A stretch of DNA of 43,050 bases, taken from the IMG/VR virus record IMGVR_UViG_3300044821_000049, positions 1-43,050 of that record; one strand, written 5' to 3'. This document shows, in pieces, positions 35,354 through 41,984 of this stretch; the first letter of the stretch is position 1, and each line of letters begins with the position of its first letter. A program made the position numbers and the translations under genes. This DNA comes from a virus. The notes under the pieces were generated by a model. It searched no databases and was not told where the DNA came from. It saw only the letters and a program-made list of their open reading frames with translations.

Positions 35354-36552
35354 CGTATGGCTCTGTCTGCTCTGGCATCGAAGCGGCAACGGTAGCGTGG
35401 GCGCCTCTGGGGTGGGCGCCCGCGTGGTTCAGCGAGATAGAGCCCTTCTGCTGTGACTTACTAAAGCACCATTACCCCAAGATCCCCAACCATGGCGACT
35501 TCACGAAAATTACCAGAGAGCAATCAGGGCCGATTGACCTTCTGTGCGGAGGAACCCCCTGCCAGGACTTCAGTGTCGCAGGACTCAGAGCGGGCCTGGC
35601 TGGCAAGCGTGGTTCACTCACAATCGAGTTTCTTCGCCTTGCTCAACGCTTACACCCCAGGTGGCTTTTCTTCGAGAATGTGCCCGGTATCCTGTCAGCC
35701 GACAACGGACGGGCATTTGGAGTCTTGCTCGGGATGTTGGGCCAACTCGGGTATGGGTTCGCCTATCGAGTCCTGGACGCTCAATATGCCGGAGTACCAC
35801 AGCGGCGCCGTCGCGTCTTCGTTGTCGGATATCTTGGAGACTGGCGATGTGCCGCGGCGGTACTATTTGAGCGCCACAGCCTGCAAGGGCATCCTCCGCC
35901 GAGCAGAGAAGCGCGGGAAGAAGTTGCCGGCTGCCTTGGCGGCGGCTCTGGTAGCCGTGGCTGGTGTCCCGACACCGACCGAATGACGTTCGTGCCCGAT
36001 GTGGCCTACGGGCTGAACGCGCATCCATCGCGCCAGTACGATGCGCAGGCTAATGAGACGTTCATCGCTTTCAACGCGCGCCAAGATCCCGATGTGAGCG
36101 GCGAGATCACCCACCCGCTCGACTGCGATGGGGGAAGCAATGCCGTCGCGTTCACGTGCAAAGATTATGGCGCGGACGCTGGCGACATCGCACCCACACT
36201 GCGTAGCATGGGGCATGATGGCAGCCACGCGAACGCTGGAGGGCAGGTTGCGGTAGCGTTCCAGGAGTCACAGACGGGATGCCGTGAGTACGAGTCAGCT
36301 GGCACGCTCCGCAGCAACGGGCCGGGCCATGATCCAGTGGGAACGCGCATTCGAGAGGGTATGGCCGTGCGTCGGCTGACTCCGCGAGAGTGCGAGCGGC
36401 TGCAGGGGTTTCCAGACGATTACACTCTGGTCCCCTATCGCCGGAAGGCCGCCGCCGACGGTCCCCGGTACCGGGCGATTGGAAACTCGATGGCGGTGCC
36501 AGTGATGCGGTGGATCGGTGAGAGAATTCAAATAGTGGAGGATATGCAATGA
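35350..36552 (+). CDS. Cytosine-C5 DNA methyltransferase, 400 aa
   Basis: All core motifs are present. Motif I is SVCSGIEAATVAW, motif IV is TPCQDFSVAG with catalytic Cys near residue 71, motif VI is ENVPG (about 110), motif VIII is QRRRRVF (about 151), motif IX is RLTPRECERLQGFPD and motif X is AIGNSMAVP. The region before motif IX is a target recognition area of about 150 residues with repeat-like blocks (ITHPLDCDGGSNAVAF, APTLRSMGHDGSH, GGQVAVAF). Methylated cytosine could evade restriction or be an intermediate for further modification by the neighbouring glycosyltransferase-like proteins, though no oxidising enzyme is visible. ATGA coupling on both sides. Confidence 0.93.
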   Translation: MTYGSVCSGIEAATVAWAPLGWAPAWFSEIEPFCCDLLKHHYPKIPNHGDFTKITREQSGPIDLLCGGTPCQDFSVAGLRAGLAGKRGSLTIEFLRLAQRLHPRWLFFENVPGILSADNGRAFGVLLGMLGQLGYGFAYRVLDAQYAGVPQRRRRVFVVGYLGDWRCAAAVLFERHSLQGHPPPSREAREEVAGCLGGGSGSRGWCPDTDRMTFVPDVAYGLNAHPSRQYDAQANETFIAFNARQDPDVSGEITHPLDCDGGSNAVAFTCKDYGADAGDIAPTLRSMGHDGSHANAGGQVAVAFQESQTGCREYESAGTLRSNGPGHDPVGTRIREGMAVRRLTPRECERLQGFPDDYTLVPYRRKAAADGPRYRAIGNSMAVPVMRWIGERIQIVEDMQ

Positions 36553-36647
36553 GGCCGAGATACGCGGAGTGGTTTACAATCCTGTGCGGGTTGACCACGG
36601 CTGTAGCCGTGGTGCTGTGGCTGATGTCTATGGGTGTTTCCCGATGA
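36549..36647 (+). CDS. Tiny membrane protein, 32 aa
   Basis: ATGA overlap with the methyltransferase stop. The product MRPRYAEWFTILCGLTTAVA then VVLWLMSMGVSR has one transmembrane helix with a basic N-terminus. The stop overlaps the next start by ATGA. This coupling supports translation. Its role is unknown. Confidence 0.5.
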   Translation: MRPRYAEWFTILCGLTTAVAVVLWLMSMGVSR

Positions 36648-36814
36648 GTGGAAATGACCCAGTACAGCACGATGACCGAGGTTGGTGGTTTCGCGACATC
36701 GGACCGTATGAGGACGAGTCGGCGGCGAGGCAAGCACAAGAGCACGCCGACATTGCAGAGTCGGAAAGACTCATGCTGGCTGAACTGAAGGCCGCTTTGT
36801 CGAGGGCGCGATGA
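36644..36814 (+). CDS. Small acidic protein, 56 aa
   Basis: ATGA overlap at both ends (36644 and 36811). The sequence (WWFRDIGPYEDESAARQAQEHADIAE) reads like an acidic helix with a Trp-rich start. It may be an adaptor between the methyltransferase and the glycosyltransferase that follows, but nothing identifies it. Confidence 0.5.
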   Translation: MSGNDPVQHDDRGWWFRDIGPYEDESAARQAQEHADIAESERLMLAELKAALSRAR

Positions 36815-37563
36815 AAGCGCCGAAGGTGGTGATTTGCACCATTGCGCGCGGCGGCTGGTATCACCGTGGCGTCGCGCGATTGATCACGGAATTGGCGCGG
36901 TACCAAATGCACGAAATAACCGTGCAAGCGTGGGTCAACACGCTTCCAGAGGGCGCCGAGATCATGATCGAGGACAGCTACGATTACACAGCGTACGGAG
37001 CGAAACCTCACGCGCTATGGGCTGCTCGTGGGATCGGCGCGGACATCGCGATATTGCTGGACGCGTCTTACTATCCCGTCCGACACTTCGGCCCGCTGGT
37101 GGGCCACATCGCCGACCACGGATATTATCTCCAGACGAATGGCTTTAGCGTTGGCCAGTGGGCCAGCGACCGGGCGTTGTGGTCGATGGATTTGCCACGT
37201 GATTTGACACTACATATACCCGATGTCGCTTCCGGTTGCGTTGGTATCGATTTTCGGTCACTTCCCGGGCGGGACTTAGCTTGCCGATGGCTTGAACTGT
37301 CGGTCAGTGAAACGATATGCGGCCCTCACAGCAACTCGGCGGCCGGACCGGAAGCGCGTCGACTGGCTGAGTCGGGCGGATACCGCAATGTCGGCTTCTG
37401 CTCGCATGATCCTCGTGTGGCGGGCCATCGGCACGACCAGACATCTCTATCCGTGGCGGCATACCAGACCAGCGCCAACGTGCGGGTGGATCGGCCGCGA
37501 TTTTGTTCGTATGCGGACCATGTGGCTAACGAGACAGTCTTTGTGTGCAAGGGTGGAATATGA
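36811..37563 (+). CDS. Glycosyltransferase-like protein, 250 aa
   Basis: The sequence has an N-terminal Rossmann-like strand and helix (VVICTIARGGWYHRGVARLI), a central acidic site (LLDASYYPVRHFGPLVGHIAD), and a C-terminal GHRHDQTSLSVAAYQ. A (R)HDQ(S/T)-x-LS segment is common near the end of certain nucleotide-sugar transferases. It lacks a textbook DxD. ATGA coupling upstream and overlap with the next small gene. Function as a transferase is probable, substrate unknown; it could also be a degraded relative without activity. Confidence 0.55.
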   Translation: MKAPKVVICTIARGGWYHRGVARLITELARYQMHEITVQAWVNTLPEGAEIMIEDSYDYTAYGAKPHALWAARGIGADIAILLDASYYPVRHFGPLVGHIADHGYYLQTNGFSVGQWASDRALWSMDLPRDLTLHIPDVASGCVGIDFRSLPGRDLACRWLELSVSETICGPHSNSAAGPEARRLAESGGYRNVGFCSHDPRVAGHRHDQTSLSVAAYQTSANVRVDRPRFCSYADHVANETVFVCKGGI

Positions 37564-37715
37564 CTAAACGGCAGGTGATATTTCTTATGTCGGCGATTGT
37601 CTATGCTGGAGCATACAGCGGTGATAGTTTCTTATCTGTTCAAGAGTCAGTGGATCATGCGATATCCCTGTATGAAGAGGCTGTTGAACAAATGGCCGAG
37701 GCGGGGATAGAATGA
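37560..37715 (+). CDS. Small signal-anchored protein, 51 aa
   Basis: ATGA coupling from the glycosyltransferase stop. The N-terminus (MTKRQVIFLMSAIVYAGAYSG) is hydrophobic, like a signal or anchor, and the rest is an acidic helix (YEEAVEQMAEAGIE). It overlaps the 18-aa ORF at 37712 by ATGA. The coupling supports it. No family. Confidence 0.5.
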   Translation: MTKRQVIFLMSAIVYAGAYSGDSFLSVQESVDHAISLYEEAVEQMAEAGIE

Positions 37716-37768
37716 CGCAGTGCGAGCGGGTGTTTACCGACATCTATGATCGGCGGAGGTTTGCATGA
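37712..37768 (+). CDS. Tiny ORF, 18 aa, bridging two genes
   Basis: ATGA at 37712 and ATGA at 37765 link this 18-codon ORF (MTQCERVFTDIYDRRRFA) to both neighbours. GGAGG inside it is the ribosome binding site of the next gene. It may be a coupling peptide rather than a functional protein. Confidence 0.35.
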   Translation: MTQCERVFTDIYDRRRFA

Positions 37769-38637
37769 AACTGATTGCGCTGATGCCAGTCCGGAACGAA
37801 GACTGGTGTCTCTGGTACACGCTTCCGCGCTTGCTCGACTGGTGTGACGAGGTGGTAGTCGGACTCCACTCGTGCACGGACGGGTCTGTCGAGATGGTGA
37901 ACGAGGTGTCGCGGCAATCGTCCGGGCGGGTCTCGTGGTATCACGTGTCCGATCCCGAGTGGCACGAATGCCAGCACCGGCAACGACTGCTGGACACGGC
38001 CCGCAGTCGCGGAGCAACGCACGTCGTCATCGTGGATGCCGATGAGGTACTCACCGCGAACCTGCTCCACTTGATCCGGCCGTGCGTTGAAGAAAACACA
38101 AAGAACGGCCACATACTTCAACTGCCGTGGGTGTGCTTGGCGCGCGGGCTGGACTTCTATTACGCGGCCGGCCCGTGGTTTAACAACTGGGTCACCACGG
38201 CATTCAGGGATGCGCCTGAGGCCCACTGGAAGGCGCGCGACGGGTACGACTTTCACCATCGTCACCCGATGGGCTTGCGGCCGTTGTTCACGCGGCCCGT
38301 GCCTCAACGTGAAGGCGGCTTGTTCCATCTGCAATTCGTGAGCGAGCGAAGGCTGAAGGCGAAGCAAGCGCTGTACAAGCTCACAGAGCGGCTACGCTGG
38401 CCGGATCGGGAGCCAGTCCAAATGGTAGACAAGCGGTACAATCTCGCCGTGTACGACTCGAACCCGGCGAAGCTGGCCACGTCGGAAGTACCACGTTCGT
38501 GGTGGCCAGACCGCGACGGAGCCCAGGGACTGATTACGGCGCCGGACGTGATACCGTGGCAAGAAACCGAGTGCCAGAAGCTGGTTTATGCGTACCCGAA
38601 GCTCCGCGACGGGCTCGATTTGTTTGGGGTTGCGTGA
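37765..38637 (+). CDS. GT2-family glycosyltransferase-like protein, 290 aa
   Basis: GGAGG precedes the ATG. The product has the GT2 N-terminus (LIALMPVRNEDWCLWYTLPRLL), a strand leading to DEVVVGLHSCTDGS, a D-x-D-like acidic site HVVIVDADEVLTANLLHLIRP (about residue 91), and a conserved Trp-rich later part (WNNWVTTAFRD-like, HHRHPMGLRPLF). It is the fourth transferase-like protein here. Sugar addition to DNA, teichoic-like polymer or virion protein are all possible. Confidence 0.7.
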   Translation: MKLIALMPVRNEDWCLWYTLPRLLDWCDEVVVGLHSCTDGSVEMVNEVSRQSSGRVSWYHVSDPEWHECQHRQRLLDTARSRGATHVVIVDADEVLTANLLHLIRPCVEENTKNGHILQLPWVCLARGLDFYYAAGPWFNNWVTTAFRDAPEAHWKARDGYDFHHRHPMGLRPLFTRPVPQREGGLFHLQFVSERRLKAKQALYKLTERLRWPDREPVQMVDKRYNLAVYDSNPAKLATSEVPRSWWPDRDGAQGLITAPDVIPWQETECQKLVYAYPKLRDGLDLFGVA

Positions 38638-38679
38638 CAAAAAATTAAAGGGAGAGCATCTTCAGTCGATAAGTGCTTT

Positions 38680-38880
38680 ATGAACATGAAACAACGGTCC
38701 GCAATGATCTTCCTACTCGTGATTGCGCTGCTATGCGCGACCTCGATGCCTGCGTTTGCGGGCGGCGCTGCCGACATGATTACGTGCCACTACACGGGCG
38801 GCGATTACGCTAATGCGGCAGTCGCCATTGTTTGCACCTACGTTTTGATCGGCGCGTGGTGTGTCGGGATGGTGCTGTAA
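38680..38880 (+). CDS. Small exported membrane protein, 66 aa
   Basis: A signal peptide (MNMKQRSAMIFLLVIALLCA then TSMPAFAGG) with likely cleavage after AFA precedes a short loop with a Cys, then a second hydrophobic helix (AVAIVCTYVLIGAWCVGMVL). It is followed by a strong terminator (38905-38934). A lysis or exclusion role is possible. Upstream region 38638-38679 holds GGGAGA but at an odd distance. Confidence 0.55.
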   Translation: MNMKQRSAMIFLLVIALLCATSMPAFAGGAADMITCHYTGGDYANAAVAIVCTYVLIGAWCVGMVL

Positions 38881-38904
38881 GTAAAAATCCGTCGTGAGTG
38901 TGTG

Positions 38905-38934
38905 GGCCAGACCGCCGAGTCTGGCCTTTTTTTT
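38905..38934 (+). terminator. Intrinsic terminator after the small exported protein
   Basis: GGCCAGAC (38905-38912) and GTCTGGCC (38919-38926) form an 8-bp stem with a six-base loop, followed by eight T. It is the strongest terminator in the window and ends the operon containing the glycosyltransferases. Confidence 0.88.
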
Positions 38935-38961
38935 CGCGTTCGCATATGCCACACTTCATTT

Positions 38962-39138
38962 GTGGACCCCTTACACCTAAAATCCGACTGGAACAAGCTC
39001 AAGGCGGAAGTGAAGGCCGACGTTATGGCCGAAATTGCCGACCTTTTCTCGGCGCGCGCTGCTCAGTTGCGCGGCGTACAAACGGCGGCTGACCGACCGC
39101 CGAAACCCCCGCCCGAACCACCCGATTCGAACGCCTGA
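38962..39138 (+). CDS. Small helical protein, 58 aa
   Basis: The frame from GTG at 38962 encodes LKSDWNKLKAEVKADVMAEI then ADLFSARAAQLRGV, an amphipathic helix, and a Pro-rich acidic tail (DRPPKPPPEPPDSNA). The GTG has no good ribosome binding site and other starts are poor, so the start is uncertain. Its 3' 116 bases overlap the opposite-strand membrane protein gene, which is unusual. Confidence 0.45.
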   Translation: MDPLHLKSDWNKLKAEVKADVMAEIADLFSARAAQLRGVQTAADRPPKPPPEPPDSNA

Positions 39139-39733
39139 ACAAGAACCCGTACTGGTGGATGACCGCGATTGATACCGCGATGAAAGCCCAACGCAGAAGT
39201 AGCCAGCGCTCCCAGGTCTCCAGGCACCATGGGCCGGCGGCGCTTATCACTACGTGCGCGGTCATCCACACTGTTTGTAGATGTAGGTGCGTGACGTACG
39301 TCTGGCGTGTCGGGAAGGGCCGGCGGTAATGCTCGACACACGTCATCAGGCACACCAGCGCAACGGAGCCAGTCAGCAGCGTTCGAATCTCCAGGTATCC
39401 CCACGCTTTCAAGCCTGGGTGGCAAGCTCCCGCAAGCAGCGACAGCCCCAGGAACATCAGCGCCACGCGGTCTTCGCGGCGCTTCCCGGCTGTCCTCCAC
39501 AGGGCATCCAGCGGAACAGCCAAACGGATTATCAGGGCCATCGAGGTAATAATTCGGTGGTGTGTGAACGTGGAGTAAAACGCGTTGTAGACGATGGCGA
39601 AAGCCACGGCAGACGCAAAGATAATAAAAGAGTTACGCTCAGGCGAACGCAGGATGATGGCAAACAGCACCATGTATCCGACCGACATCAACATATTTTG
39701 CATAGCGGCTTGATCCATGGGTTCGAGTGCCAA
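39023..39733 (-). CDS. Multi-span membrane protein, 236 aa
   Basis: On the opposite strand to the surrounding genes, it has about five hydrophobic segments: LMSVGYMVLFAIIL, FIIFASAVAFAIVYNAFY, ALMFLGLSLLAG, LLTGSVALVCLMTCVEHY and MTAHVVISAAG-LLRWAFIAVSIAVIHQYGF, with a basic C-terminal tail. The ATG at 39733 is used. It is divergent from the 39780 gene with 46 bases between. The C-terminal part overlaps the rightward ORF 38962-39138. A holin or membrane exclusion protein is conceivable, but there is no diagnostic motif. Confidence 0.55.
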   Translation of the reverse strand: MALEPMDQAAMQNMLMSVGYMVLFAIILRSPERNSFIIFASAVAFAIVYNAFYSTFTHHRIITSMALIIRLAVPLDALWRTAGKRREDRVALMFLGLSLLAGACHPGLKAWGYLEIRTLLTGSVALVCLMTCVEHYRRPFPTRQTYVTHLHLQTVWMTAHVVISAAGPWCLETWERWLLLRWAFIAVSIAVIHQYGFLFRRSNRVVRAGVSAVGQPPFVRRATEQRAPRKGRQFRP

Positions 39734-39779
39734 TTTCAGTGTATATTCTCACGCTCAAAAGGATAAAAGGGTTTCAATT

Positions 39780-40058
39780 ATGGCGGGGCCGACATTTGAA
39801 TCAAAGATCACTCTCGGGAATTGGCTGACTATCGGAACAATGGTAGCGGCGGCATGCATCGCGTGGGGTACCATGACCACATCCCAGGCTACGACCGGAG
39901 CGAAGCTGGACAGTATTGCCGTCCGACAAGCAGAGATGCACGATAAGCAAATCGAGACCGATTGGCGTCTCAAGAACGTCGAAAAGCTGCTGGCCGACCA
40001 CATCGCGGTCACCGACACGGCAGCCGAACGTACCCGTCTATACGAAAAGCGCCACTGA
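39780..40058 (+). CDS. Single-span coiled-coil membrane protein, 92 aa
   Basis: I use ATG 39780, after AAAAGGGTT. The N-terminal about 30 residues hold one membrane span (LGNWLTIGTMVAAACIAWGTM). The rest is a predicted coiled coil (KLDSIAVRQAEMHDKQIETD then WRLKNVEKLLADHI) ending in basic residues. Such type II anchored coils are seen in phage holin-associated or spanin-like components. It is 12 bases before the portal start. No lysis gene is otherwise clear. Confidence 0.55.
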   Translation: MAGPTFESKITLGNWLTIGTMVAAACIAWGTMTTSQATTGAKLDSIAVRQAEMHDKQIETDWRLKNVEKLLADHIAVTDTAAERTRLYEKRH

Positions 40059-40064
40059 TACAAT
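40030..40064 (+). promoter_or_regulatory. Leaderless-type promoter of the portal gene
   Basis: GTACCCGTC begins at 40030, 41 bases before the ATG at 40071, and TACAAT (40059-40064) lies six bases before it. No ribosome binding site is seen, and no tandem TGTAGTA is present. The spacing matches P1, P2, P3 and P5 exactly. Confidence 0.6.
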
Positions 40065-40070
40065 GGCGGC

Positions 40071-41984
40071 ATGAACATCCGGCGCGCCTGGAATGCCCTA
40101 TTCGCTCCCGCTACCGAAGCTCCAGCAATCCGTACTCAACCCTCAATCGATCCGCGTGACGCGGCCCTGCTTGCCCTTGCCAATATAGCCGATGAGGCCC
40201 AGGCGCGCGACAATGCGCGCGCACTCGATAATGCCGAATGGGTGGCCGAGATGCGCGAAGCGCTCGAAATGAGCGGGGCTGGCCCGTGGCTTCCGAATGC
40301 GGGCGCCAGGTCTGAAGCTTCCCGGCAGGCCCTTCGCGAGACATCGCCGATCTCATCACAGGGCGCGTTCGGCGATATCGAGCTTGCATTGCAGAACGTG
40401 GAATGGCGGCGCGAGATGAACTTGTCTCTGACCGAATTCTCACGGTGGGGCATTCAGCAAATCATCCTGATTTCGCGGCTTTATTACATCAAGAACCCGT
40501 TGGTTCGGAGGCTGGTGGACGTGTGCGCGGCGTATGTGTTTGCCCGTGGCGTCGAGGTCTCCAGCACAGACGAGACGGCCAACAAAGTACTGGACGATTT
40601 CATGGAGCGTAACAAGTCGGTGGTCGGGATCAACGCCTTGATACGGCAGGAACGGGCAAAGGACACGGACGGCAACCTGTTTCTTGCGCTGTTCTCTGAC
40701 CCTTTTAGCCGTGGGACCGTGGCGGCGCGATGGATCGACGCCACCGAAATCCAGGAGATTGTCACAGATCCAGACGACAGCGAAACCACGTGGTACTTTC
40801 GGCGCGTCTGGACGCAACGGCAATTCAACACTGCAACCGGCGCATCCGAACTTACGGCTACATCGGCATGGTATCCGGCCCTCGGGTACGACCCTGTGGA
40901 CAAACCGCAGACGATTGGCGAACGGCCCGTGTTGTGGGGTTGCCGCGTGCTCCATCGCAAGTGCGGGTCGGTCGGTCAGTGGCTATTCGGGTGCCCGCGC
41001 ATCTATCCGGCCCTCGACTGGGCAAAAGCGGCGCGCCGATATCTTGAGGCGGCGGCTACCGTGGCGGCATCGCTCGCGCAATTCAGCCTCACGCTGACCA
41101 CGAAGGGCGGCCAGGCGGCCCTTGAGGGAGTGAAGCAGCAACTCCAGACCACAGTATCGGCCACCCCGGGCAACTCGCTCTGGGACAAGAACCCAACGGC
41201 AAATAACGCGTCGATGTTTGCCAGCGGACCGGGCACAAAACTTGAGGCGTTTAAGACGAGTGGCGCCGGATTGGACCCGGAAAAGGTGCGCGACTACAAA
41301 CTCATGGTCGCCATGGTCAAAGGCATTCCCGAAACGTTTCTCGGCGATACGAAGACTGGCAACTTGGCAACTGCGGCGAGTCTCGACCGGCCCACGGAGA
41401 CGGTATTCCTTCAGGCGCAGGAGGAATGGATCGAAGATTTGACCACGGTTGCCAAGTACGTGCTGTCGGTAAGTTTGGGAGCGGCGTCGGGCCGGTTGCG
41501 GGAATCGATCGCCGATCCGGCCGGCGTGCGGATCATCAGCGCCCGGGAAGCCAGCACGGGAGTGGCGCCCGGTACCATTGAGGTGAAGGTCACTTTCCCA
41601 TCGATTCGCGAGGGTGACGTACCGGCCCAAATCAACGCGATTGTGGACGCCATGACGTTAGCGAACAAGGGCGGCCAGATTGTGGGCATTGACGAAAAGG
41701 AAGGCGTTCGAAAGCTCGGCGAACTGGTCGGGCTGGAGAACAACGACGAGATCGTAGAGGCGATGTATCCCGAAAAGAAGTACGTCGCCGACCGCTCGGA
41801 AGAACCGATAGACCCGCCAATTGGGAAGGCACTTCCGCCCCCAGGCGGCAAACCTCAGTTCACGGCAGGTCAACCGCAGAACCAACGACCCGAGGACAAG
41901 CCGGTTACCGCCTCGACGGAGTCGGCGCGGCGGCTCATGGACGCGGCTCGAGAATTGCGCGAAGCGGTTGCGAGTCTACAATGA
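40071..41984 (+). CDS. Portal protein, 637 aa
   Basis: Size and location (just before MuF and after terminase in the circular order) fit the portal. It has the portal-type YYIKNPLVRRLVDVCAAYVFA helix near residue 140, a wing region with Trp-rich strands (WIDATEIQEIVTDPDDSETT), the stem helices, and a C-terminal segment (KSVVGINALIRQERAKDTDG, then MVAMVKGIPETFLGDTKTGN) that fits the crown side. A 60-residue Pro/Arg-rich tail ends in a coiled region. Its dodecamer is the DNA gate of the head. The stop overlaps the MuF start (ATGATG). Confidence 0.85.
   Translation: MNIRRAWNALFAPATEAPAIRTQPSIDPRDAALLALANIADEAQARDNARALDNAEWVAEMREALEMSGAGPWLPNAGARSEASRQALRETSPISSQGAFGDIELALQNVEWRREMNLSLTEFSRWGIQQIILISRLYYIKNPLVRRLVDVCAAYVFARGVEVSSTDETANKVLDDFMERNKSVVGINALIRQERAKDTDGNLFLALFSDPFSRGTVAARWIDATEIQEIVTDPDDSETTWYFRRVWTQRQFNTATGASELTATSAWYPALGYDPVDKPQTIGERPVLWGCRVLHRKCGSVGQWLFGCPRIYPALDWAKAARRYLEAAATVAASLAQFSLTLTTKGGQAALEGVKQQLQTTVSATPGNSLWDKNPTANNASMFASGPGTKLEAFKTSGAGLDPEKVRDYKLMVAMVKGIPETFLGDTKTGNLATAASLDRPTETVFLQAQEEWIEDLTTVAKYVLSVSLGAASGRLRESIADPAGVRIISAREASTGVAPGTIEVKVTFPSIREGDVPAQINAIVDAMTLANKGGQIVGIDEKEGVRKLGELVGLENNDEIVEAMYPEKKYVADRSEEPIDPPIGKALPPPGGKPQFTAGQPQNQRPEDKPVTASTESARRLMDAARELREAVASLQ

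Noticed and set aside
30768-38637. A TET/JBP dioxygenase in the modification cluster
   Set aside because: I looked for the HxD...H and Arg pattern in all frames of this block. The HDPRVAGHRHDQ stretch in 36811-37563 resembles glycosyltransferase ends, not an oxygenase.
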